A stretch of 5,802 bases of DNA from Chitinophaga pinensis. GTDB lineage: Bacteria > Bacteroidota > Bacteroidia > UKL13-3. The notes under the pieces are model-generated. The model was not told where the DNA came from and ran no database searches. It worked only from the letters and a program-made list of their open reading frames with translations. This document shows positions 1 to 5,416 of the stretch, one piece after another (within the stretch, counting starts at the first letter, position 1; the number at the start of each line of letters is the position of its first letter). The translations under genes and the position numbers were made by a program. The stretch spans positions 1-5,802 of the forward strand of contig CAMCQX010000116.1 in the NCBI GenBank assembly GCA_945876985.1. Direction: 5' to 3'.

Positions 1-18
1 TCGACAAGCTCAGTGACC
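1..18. repeat. Dispersed repeat copy, core TCGACAAGCTCAGTGA
   Basis: The first 16 bases match, exactly and in inverted orientation, positions 5224-5239 near the other end of the window. The copy sits 7 bases beyond the stop codon of the multicopper oxidase gene and is cut by the window edge, so its full length is unknown. From memory, short intergenic elements with this core are common in many Bacteroidota genomes; no function is known to me. It may act as a REP-like element. No transposase is associated. Confidence 0.7.
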
Positions 19-25
19 AAATAAA

Positions 26-1777
26 CTATTCCTTTACAAACTTTTTAACAGTGGTAGTTTTCGTTTCATCATCTGTTAATTGAACAAAATAAGTTCCTGT
101 AGCTAGGTTTGATATATCAATACCGTTTTGCCATTCCGGACGAGGTAACATCATGACTGCTTTACCTACTAAATTTAATATTGAAACATAATATACTTTG
201 GCAGTTGGATTATTGAAATTAAAGAATAACTTTTCATTGGCAGGATTTGGATATACACTGAAATCATTTGCATTTTTGTCAATGTTATTGATACCACTTG
301 ATTTTTTATCAGTTACCACAAATTGTCCCATCATGCCTTCATCTTCGTGAAGTGATATATGGCAATGGTACATAAATGGATGCAATGAATCTGCAAAATC
401 ATCAAACTTAGCAATGAACTTTACCACTGCTGGAGTTGTACCGGTTCTACCAGGGATAAATACTACGTCTTTCCACCCTGCTTGAGCTGCTGCAGGTGCT
501 ACACCATTTACCGACAAAATATTAAACTCCACATCATGAATATGGAACGGATGTCCAAATATAGAGCTGCTAGTAATTTCCCATATTTCAGTATTGTTTA
601 ATGGAACATTGTATTCATTGTAATTGATATCAAATAATTTATGGTTTATTATAAAAGCATTTGGACCTAATATAACTGGTTTGGTTACACCTGAACTATC
701 GCTAATGGTAAGCTTTCTGGTAATCATTGCATCAGCTTCTTTTAACAATACATTGGTGGTTAATACAGATGGAATGGTAGTAATGGCTTTGCTGTTTTGA
801 GCAACAATATTAAAGTGAACAATATTGAAATCTTTTTTACCCAATGCATTTCCAAAAGGACCATTAACAAATGCTTCGCCACCAGCAACAAAGTTTCCTA
901 AAGTAGAATTATAAGCTTTTAAGTCTAATGATTTACCTAAATCAGTCCCACAATTTACCAAAATTTCAACGCGTTCACCAGCATGTAATAAATAACGTGT
1001 TACGGGAACAGGTGCATTTAATAAACCACCATCGGAAGTAATAATTTGGAATGTTCTGTTATCGCTAAAACCTAAATTATACGAACGTTCTATGGCGGCA
1101 TTTAAAATTCTAAAACGAATTACTTGTGCAGGTATATTAAACTGCGGACGCAATGTTCCATTTACCATCATGGTATCGCCATAAGGAACTGCAACAAATT
1201 GATTTGAAGTGTTGAAATCTCTATCTGTTAATACCAATGGAATATCATCAACGCCATAAGTTCTTGGCAATGCCAATTTTGATTCTATTTCGTCTCTTAC
1301 TATAATTAATCCACCAATACCTTTGGTAATTTGATCCATGGTCATTTCATGTAAATGTGGGTGATACCAATACGTAGCAGCATTGTTTTTTACCTCCCAA
1401 TATGGTTGCCATACAGTTCCTGGAGGAATAATTTGATGAGGTCCACCGTCCATTACAGCTGGCAAATGCATGCCATGCCAATGAATGGTAGTAGAATCAT
1501 TTAAACCATTTTTCACATTCATGTGAACCACATCGCCTTTGTTAAAAAACAAAGTTGGTCCCCAAATTTTACCATTGATACCACCTGTGATGGTTTGGTT
1601 TCCGGTGTTTACAATTTGAGCAAAAGTGTCTTTTATATTTAAGTTAAAATTAGTTCCAGAAAGGGTGTCAGGAATCCAAAGTGTATTGTAACTCTGACTA
1701 AATCCATTGCTTGTAGCAAATAGCAATATTGCTACAGCGCTTTTTTTTAATTTATTTTTTGTAATTAACTTTATCAT
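26..1777 (-). CDS. Secreted multicopper oxidase with T9SS C-terminal sorting domain
   Basis: This 583-residue protein is a laccase/CueO/bilirubin-oxidase-type multicopper oxidase, which oxidises phenolic or metal substrates (for example Cu(I)) and reduces O2 to water. Residues 1-28 form a signal peptide ending near GFSQ. Three cupredoxin domains follow (about 60-160, 175-330, 365-490). All copper ligands are visible: HWH (H99, H101), HPH (H139, H141), HPFHIH (H409, H412, H414) and HCH...H...M (H471, C472, H473, H477, M482). By CueO logic, type 1 copper is held by H409, C472, H477 and axial M482. Residues from about 505 to 583 form a type A T9SS sorting domain (VYPNPANEK, then a GTYFVQL strand), so the enzyme is probably released or anchored at the cell surface. 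No CueO-like Met-rich insert is seen, so substrate is open. The ATG at 1777 is followed directly by the Lys-rich and hydrophobic parts of the signal peptide, and a TAGATTTG box lies 19 bases upstream. It is probably monocistronic. Confidence 0.93.
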   Translation of the reverse strand: MIKLITKNKLKKSAVAILLFATSNGFSQSYNTLWIPDTLSGTNFNLNIKDTFAQIVNTGNQTITGGINGKIWGPTLFFNKGDVVHMNVKNGLNDSTTIHWHGMHLPAVMDGGPHQIIPPGTVWQPYWEVKNNAATYWYHPHLHEMTMDQITKGIGGLIIVRDEIESKLALPRTYGVDDIPLVLTDRDFNTSNQFVAVPYGDTMMVNGTLRPQFNIPAQVIRFRILNAAIERSYNLGFSDNRTFQIITSDGGLLNAPVPVTRYLLHAGERVEILVNCGTDLGKSLDLKAYNSTLGNFVAGGEAFVNGPFGNALGKKDFNIVHFNIVAQNSKAITTIPSVLTTNVLLKEADAMITRKLTISDSSGVTKPVILGPNAFIINHKLFDINYNEYNVPLNNTEIWEITSSSIFGHPFHIHDVEFNILSVNGVAPAAAQAGWKDVVFIPGRTGTTPAVVKFIAKFDDFADSLHPFMYHCHISLHEDEGMMGQFVVTDKKSSGINNIDKNANDFSVYPNPANEKLFFNFNNPTAKVYYVSILNLVGKAVMMLPRPEWQNGIDISNLATGTYFVQLTDDETKTTTVKKFVKE

Positions 1778-1796
1778 AAATTATATTTATACGCCA

Positions 1797-1804
1797 CAAA
1801 TCTA
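1797..1804 (-). promoter_or_regulatory. Putative Bacteroidota -7 box (TAGATTTG) for the multicopper oxidase gene
   Basis: Read on the minus strand the box is TAGATTTG, a full match to the Bacteroidota -7 consensus TAnnTTTG, ending 19 bases before the ATG at 1777. The -33 element is weak: TTG trinucleotides lie 13 and 26 bases upstream of the box, not at the preferred spacing of about 19-21. The short leader would be typical. The call rests mainly on the -7 match and its position. Confidence 0.45.
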
Positions 1805-1954
1805 AAATTATAATTTACAAGATTAAATTCCAATTGTAAAAAAATGGTATTAAAATAACTACATAATATTAGTTTATATTCGGAGTAGCATTAAACATGC
1901 ACATTAAACTTGGCGCTTTTTTCATATGAATCACATAGTTGAATTTTATTATTT

Positions 1955-1989
1955 ATTTTAAGTACCCATCGCTTAGTGAAGCTTAAAAT
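1955..1989. repeat. Inverted repeat ATTTTAAG / CTTAAAAT
   Basis: Arms of 8 bases (1955-1962 and 1982-1989) pair perfectly around a 19-base loop. The stem is AT-rich with a single G-C pair, so RNA stability would be low. There is no trailing T-run typical of an intrinsic terminator. It could be a protein-binding site or chance in AT-rich DNA. Confidence 0.35.
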
Positions 1990-2027
1990 TTCCAAGAGTG
2001 GCTTATATTTTTTTTATGGAAGAAAGA

Positions 2028-2070
2028 TACTTAAAGTTTCACGTTTACTTAGGGTTGTATACTTTAAGTA
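2028..2070. repeat. Inverted repeat TACTTAAAGT / ACTTTAAGTA
   Basis: Perfect 10-base arms (2028-2037 and 2061-2070) flank a 23-base spacer. Each arm contains an imperfect palindrome (ACTTwAAGT), so each half could also bind a dimeric regulator. It lies 106 bases before the DUF1015 ATG, in a plausible regulatory position. Its role is unknown. Confidence 0.4.
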
Positions 2071-2108
2071 AATAAACTTAAAACACTTATCTCTGTTAAT
2101 TTACAATA

Positions 2109-2141
2109 TCAACTAATAACTATCAACTTCAACTTTCAACT
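2109..2141. repeat. Cluster of four TCAACT hexamers upstream of DUF1015
   Basis: TCAACT begins at 2109, 2123, 2129 and 2136, spaced 14, 6 and 7 bases apart, with TA or TT joining bases. Low-complexity intergenic tracts of this style recur in Bacteroidota genomes in my recollection. The tract may lie in or just ahead of the DUF1015 leader. No function can be assigned. Confidence 0.5.
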
Positions 2142-2175
2142 AAAAAAATTATTATTGCTGGGTTAAATTAAATTT

Positions 2176-3423
2176 ATGGCTATAATAAAACCTTTTGCTG
2201 CATTACGTCCGGCTCGCGATAAAGCAGCACAAGTATCCGCACCCAGTTACGATAGTAGTTTACGCGAACTTTCATTGCATGAAATAATGCGTAATCCATA
2301 CAGCTATTTGCATGTGGTAAAGCCAACTTTACATTTCAAGGGCGAAAAGAAAAATCCGGCTAAACACTTTCCATTAGGTTTAGAATACTTAAATAAATTC
2401 AAAGCCGAACAAGTGTTAATCAAAGATACTGACCCTCATTATTATGTATACAGATTAATTAAAGGAAGTGTGGCATTTAATACATTAATAGCTGCGGCTT
2501 CCATTGATGATTATAATAATAACGTTATTTTAAAACATGAAAACACCATTACCGAAAAGGAAAATGAGTTAGCGGAACATATTGAATTTTTTAGTGGTTT
2601 GGGAAATCCCATCCTGTTAACATATCCCGATAATGCCGATATAGAAGAGGTGATTTACCGAACCATTCATAGCCATGCACCCGAATATAATTTTATAAGT
2701 CAAGACCAAATAAAACATAATTTATGGCCAGTGAACAATGCAGCTGATTTGGCAAAAATAGAACATGCGTTTGCACAAATCAATCATTTATACATTGCCG
2801 ATGGACATCATAGAAGTGGCGGCAGTGCTACTTTTGCTAAAAACAAAAGGGCTAAAAAAGTTGATTACGATGGCTCAGAATTATTTAATTTTTTTCCGGT
2901 TTGTTTAATCCCATTTAACAAGCTTCACATTTTTGAATACCATCGTTTGGTAAAAGATGAAGCGGTGGTAAATGCGGATGATTTTATGGATAAAATTGGT
3001 CTATATTTTAACATTATGCCTTGTGGACATATTCCGGTGCAGCCATTAGAAAAGCAGGAATTTGGTATTTATTTAAACAACGATGCGTATGATTTAACAT
3101 TGAAAGCGGAATTCAAAGCAGAACTAAACGGAACATTAGCAAATTTGGACGTAAGCATTGTAGAAGAGTTTATTCTTAAACGAATTTTTAACATTACCGA
3201 TAGTAAAACCGATAAACGTTTAAGTTTTTTGGACGGAAGTAGGGGATTGTTGCCATTACAAAGTGCGGTGGATAGCGGAGATTTTGATTTAGCAATAACT
3301 TTATTCCCAACAAGCATTGAGGAAATAAAACAAATAGCTGACGAAAACTTAATTATGCCTCCAAAATCTACTTGGATTGAACCCAAAATAAGAACTGGAT
3401 TAATTATATACGAAACGGAGTAG
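2176..3423 (+). CDS. DUF1015 family protein with DGHHR motif
   Basis: The 415-residue protein is full length for DUF1015. Visible family hallmarks are the N-terminal KPFAALRP (5-12) and SAPSYDS (21-27), the KHENT segment (120-124), the central IADGHHRSGGSATFA block (207-221) and the C-terminal MPPKSTWIEPKIRTGLIIY (394-412). There is no signal peptide or membrane segment, so it is cytosolic. The biochemical role of the family is not firmly known to me. DGHHR resembles the active-site motif of ParB/sulfiredoxin-fold enzymes such as the archaeal ADP-dependent serine kinase SerK, and DUF1015 genes in Bacteroidota often sit beside serC and serA, so a link to serine metabolism or kinase-like chemistry is a reasonable inference. 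Neither ser gene is in this window; the gene stands alone, divergent from the oxidase and convergent with the cytochrome. The ATG at 2176 directly precedes the conserved N-terminus. No Shine-Dalgarno sequence is evident, as usual in this phylum. Confidence 0.9.
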   Translation: MAIIKPFAALRPARDKAAQVSAPSYDSSLRELSLHEIMRNPYSYLHVVKPTLHFKGEKKNPAKHFPLGLEYLNKFKAEQVLIKDTDPHYYVYRLIKGSVAFNTLIAAASIDDYNNNVILKHENTITEKENELAEHIEFFSGLGNPILLTYPDNADIEEVIYRTIHSHAPEYNFISQDQIKHNLWPVNNAADLAKIEHAFAQINHLYIADGHHRSGGSATFAKNKRAKKVDYDGSELFNFFPVCLIPFNKLHIFEYHRLVKDEAVVNADDFMDKIGLYFNIMPCGHIPVQPLEKQEFGIYLNNDAYDLTLKAEFKAELNGTLANLDVSIVEEFILKRIFNITDSKTDKRLSFLDGSRGLLPLQSAVDSGDFDLAITLFPTSIEEIKQIADENLIMPPKSTWIEPKIRTGLIIYETE

Positions 3424-3428
3424 TTTTT

Positions 3429-3456
3429 GAAGTATGAAGTATGAAGTATGAATTAT
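3429..3456. repeat. Heptamer tandem repeat (GAAGTAT x3 plus GAATTAT)
   Basis: Three exact copies of GAAGTAT (3429-3435, 3436-3442, 3443-3449) are followed by one variant, GAATTAT (3450-3456). The array starts 5 bases after the DUF1015 stop, in the convergent gap. A 7-base period permits slippage, so copy number may vary between strains. No coding role is seen. Confidence 0.8.
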
Positions 3457-3462
3457 GAAAAT

Positions 3463-3487
3463 GCTAGAAGCCAGAAGCTAGCAGCTA
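3463..3487. repeat. GCTAG/CTAGC inverted repeat with AGAAGC direct repeats, overlapping the cytochrome stop
   Basis: GCTAG (3463-3467) and CTAGC (3478-3482) form a 5-bp stem with a 10-base loop. AGAAGC occurs twice (3466-3471 and 3473-3478). The tract runs into CAGCTA, which supplies the minus-strand TAG stop (3485-3487) of the di-heme cytochrome gene. It lies between converging genes but lacks the long GC stem and T-run of a canonical terminator, so I call it a repeat rather than a terminator. Confidence 0.5.
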
Positions 3488-4504
3488 TTTCAAAAGTACT
3501 TCCTTAGGGAAACCAAATTTAGGATTAAACAAAAATCCCTTATCGGTTAAAGTTAGCAAGAACGCTGTTAAATCTACCTTTTCATTGGAAGTAAGGATAA
3601 TTTGTTTTTGTAATTTGAGCGACAATGTTTTACTTTTTTGAATATTAGTATAATGATTAATTACCTCATAAATTCTTTTAAAACGTCCATCGTGCATATA
3701 AGGATTCGAAAACTCAATATTTCGCAATGTTGGCACTTTAAATTTCAAATAATCTTGGTCGTTTTGAGTAATTCTTTTTCTACCAATGTCATTTAACAAA
3801 CTATCAATTGGAATTCCATTGTTTTCAAACTCCCTATTTGTAAATAATGGTTCTGTATGGCATGAAGCACAGTTTTGTTTAAATAACCTATAACCATTTT
3901 CTTCTTGCTTGGTAAACGAATCTTCCATGCGTTTTACCTTATCGTATTTGGAGTTAGCACTTACCATTATTAACATGAATTGTGAAATGGCTTTCAATGT
4001 ATTTTCGCCAGTAATAGTACTATCATTAAAAGCATTGTAAAATAGCAATTGATAAATTTTAGAAGCTTGTAGTTTTTCAGTTACATGTTTAATGTTTTCA
4101 TCCATCTCATCGTGATGACTAATAGGAGCTAATGCTTGCATGTCTAAATGATTGATAGCACCATCCCACATGAATGATTGATGCCACGCTAAATTCATCA
4201 AAGCAAGTGAATTTCTAGTTCCAATTCTATCATCTATTCCATGACTCAAGGCATGGTCTACATGTGTAAATGCTGTATATTGCGAATGACAATTAGCGCA
4301 CGAAATGGTATTATTCCTTGAGAGAATTGGATCGTAAAACAATACCCTTCCCAATAATATTTTTGAATCTGTTAATTGATTTTTCTTAAAATTATAAACA
4401 GGTTTTGGCCAGTTTTTGGGTGTGGTAAACAATGATTTGTCAGCACTCGCAAAAGCAAATAATAGGATTATAATAAAACCAATAACAATCGTTTTTATTT
4501 TCAT
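3485..4504 (-). CDS. MauG/MbnH-like di-heme cytochrome c (cytochrome c peroxidase superfamily)
   Basis: This 339-residue exported protein has a signal peptide (1-21, ending FASA) and two c-type heme sites, CANCH (C69, C72, H73) and CASCH (C212, C215, H216). Between them are peroxidase/MauG-family features: GTRNS (95-99), the FMWDG motif whose W113 fits the inter-heme tryptophan, and an ALAPIS...DEM segment (124-134). After heme 2 come VPTLRN (257-262) and PYMHDGRF (268-275). Where classical peroxidases have the axial Met (MGRIQ-type), this protein reads HYTNIQ, placing Y285 at that site, as in MauG. It follows the MbnP-like gene with no spacer (TAA directly followed by ATG), implying co-translation. 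In characterised MbnH the hemes reach a high-valent state and oxidise a Trp of MbnP to kynurenine; the same role is inferred here. A generic cytochrome c peroxidase is the alternative. The protein should act in the periplasm. Confidence 0.9.
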   Translation of the reverse strand: MKIKTIVIGFIIILLFAFASADKSLFTTPKNWPKPVYNFKKNQLTDSKILLGRVLFYDPILSRNNTISCANCHSQYTAFTHVDHALSHGIDDRIGTRNSLALMNLAWHQSFMWDGAINHLDMQALAPISHHDEMDENIKHVTEKLQASKIYQLLFYNAFNDSTITGENTLKAISQFMLIMVSANSKYDKVKRMEDSFTKQEENGYRLFKQNCASCHTEPLFTNREFENNGIPIDSLLNDIGRKRITQNDQDYLKFKVPTLRNIEFSNPYMHDGRFKRIYEVINHYTNIQKSKTLSLKLQKQIILTSNEKVDLTAFLLTLTDKGFLFNPKFGFPKEVLLK

Positions 4505-5188
4505 TTATTTAGTAACACTAAAAATGGTAGAAAGTTTATTGGAAAGTATTACAGCCTCTTTACTTGGCGACATGATATGGTTTTGTTTTGCTAAATCTAT
4601 TTCATTTATCCATTTATCAATGGCCATGTTTATTGGAATAACTTGACTATTTTGAACGGGTAATTGAATGGTTTGTAGAGTGCTAAATGCATTTTGATAA
4701 CCACCCAAATGGAACAAAAAGTCATTGCTTTTAGCAATACTCAAATTGCTTTTTCCTTCTATTTTAAAATTAATATAACCGTTTTGCCAAGTCCAATACA
4801 TTCCTTTTGTTGGATCTAAATCGCCACCCATTGCGCCACCATAATTAGTAATGCTATCAATGCCAATATTGAATTTTATTTGGTTAAAGTTTATGTTTGG
4901 TTTTAAATTAATCATCAAATTGAATGTTGTACTATCTTCAGCATCTATTAAATGAAAACTATTTTTTTCTTTAAATACCAATTGTTCGGTATTATAAAAC
5001 TCCATGTTTGATATATAAAATTTGAGCGTTTCTATTTGAATACTATTAGTAGAATTTACTATAAAATACTGTTTATTTAACTCCAATTTGTTTCCAACAA
5101 ACATTGGATTGAAATAAACATTTACTTGCGCAGTTATTCCATTCAATTTCAAAATAAATAACAGTATAAAAATTATTGGTTTCTTCAT
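4505..5188 (-). CDS. MbnP-like copper-binding protein (predicted kynurenine-containing)
   Basis: From the chosen start the protein has 227 residues: a signal peptide (1-20, ending NGITA, then Q21) and one beta-rich MbnP-like domain. Family-type motifs are KFYISNMEFY (56-65), HLIDAED (79-85), FNIGIDS (106-112), DPTKGMYWTWQNGY (125-138), FKIEG (141-145), FHLGGY (159-164) and a C-terminal HIMSP (204-208). W132 and W134 are candidates for oxidation to kynurenine by the adjacent di-heme enzyme; H79, H160, H204 and M206 are candidate copper ligands (inference). The frame stays open to a GTG at 5227, but that GTG lies inside a dispersed repeat, and the extra residues (including NEMKPIKT) precede a complete signal peptide. 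I therefore prefer the ATG at 5188, with the ATG at 5206 as second choice. The stop abuts the start of the cytochrome gene, so the pair forms an operon. Confidence is high for the family and moderate for copper binding in vivo. Confidence 0.88.
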   Translation of the reverse strand: MKKPIIFILLFILKLNGITAQVNVYFNPMFVGNKLELNKQYFIVNSTNSIQIETLKFYISNMEFYNTEQLVFKEKNSFHLIDAEDSTTFNLMINLKPNINFNQIKFNIGIDSITNYGGAMGGDLDPTKGMYWTWQNGYINFKIEGKSNLSIAKSNDFLFHLGGYQNAFSTLQTIQLPVQNSQVIPINMAIDKWINEIDLAKQNHIMSPSKEAVILSNKLSTIFSVTK

Positions 5189-5220
5189 TGTTTTAATTGG
5201 TTTCATTTCATTTAAACAAG

Positions 5221-5273
5221 CGATCACTGAGCTTGTCGAAGTGTTTAAGTCTTTTTAACAAGCTCAACGACCG
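5221..5273. repeat. Imperfect hairpin made of two inverted copies of the dispersed repeat
   Basis: TGAGCTTGT (5228-5236) pairs perfectly with ACAAGCTCA (5258-5266) across a 21-base spacer, and outer bases pair partly (5221-5222 with 5272-5273, and 5224-5225 with 5269-5270). The left arm, 5224-5239, is the exact inverted match of positions 1-16. CACT (5225-5228) and AGTG (5240-5243) also bracket the left copy. The right arm is diverged beyond the 9-base core. The element lies between divergent genes, so it is not a terminator for either; it would fall in the leader or promoter region of the MbnP-like gene. Confidence 0.7.
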
Positions 5274-5370
5274 AAATGGATACTTGAAATAACAGGTTCA
5301 ATATTAAGTTTTTCTAATTTAATAAAACTAATTTCAAAAATTATTTTCAAGAATAATATTTTCTTTTTTT

Positions 5371-5400
5371 TTGCCAAATACATTACAAAAACTATATTTG
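5371..5400 (+). promoter_or_regulatory. Bacteroidota promoter for the SulP gene (TTG-N19-TATATTTG)
   Basis: A -33 TTG (5371-5373, after a T-run) is followed by exactly 19 bases and a perfect -7 box TATATTTG (5393-5400). The box ends 16 bases before the ATG at 5417, so the leader would be roughly 10 bases. This matches the Bacteroidota primary sigma-factor consensus in both sequence and spacing and is the strongest promoter signal in the window. Confidence 0.75.
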
Positions 5401-5416
5401 AACCAATTAAAAAAAC

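Larger units (their letters stand above)
1778..2175. other. 398-base non-coding divergent intergenic region
   Basis: The region separates the divergent multicopper oxidase and DUF1015 genes. I see no convincing small ORF, tRNA or riboswitch. It holds the oxidase -7 box, a perfect 10-base palindrome TTCATATGAA (1921-1930), two inverted repeats (1955-1989 and 2028-2070) and a TCAACT cluster (2109-2141). No full TAnnTTTG lies ahead of DUF1015. The nearest candidate is TATTATTG at 2150-2157 (one mismatch), which would give an 18-base distance to the ATG but lacks a clear -33 TTG. The region is long for this compact neighbourhood and very AT-rich. Confidence 0.6.

Noticed and set aside
1778..2175. 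Searched for small ORFs, tRNA, riboswitch or CRISPR repeats in the long intergenic region
   Set aside because: No supported open frame with a plausible start, no cloverleaf or conserved riboswitch core, and no regularly spaced long repeats were found.
3069..3386. Open frame of 105 codons on the minus strand within the DUF1015 gene
   Set aside because: It lies wholly antisense to a well-conserved coding region, including the MPPKSTW C-terminus, and its translation has no recognisable domain.
3485..4504. Plain annotation as hydrogen-peroxide-detoxifying cytochrome c peroxidase
   Set aside because: The tyrosine at the axial-Met position and the abutting MbnP-like gene favour a MauG/MbnH-type protein-modifying enzyme, although the superfamily is the same.
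4416..4646. Open frame of 76 codons on the plus strand across the MbnP/MbnH junction
   Set aside because: It is antisense to both real genes. Its hydrophobic look reflects the complement of the cytochrome signal peptide and MbnP C-terminus.
5221..5273. Hairpin considered as an intrinsic terminator
   Set aside because: It lies between the 5' ends of divergent genes, has a long 21-base spacer and lacks a trailing T-run, so nothing would end here in either direction within this window.
1..5273. Inverted 16-base repeats considered as the ends of a transposon
   Set aside because: No transposase, integrase or resolvase lies between them, no target duplications are visible, and a third diverged copy sits beside one end, which fits dispersed repeats better.
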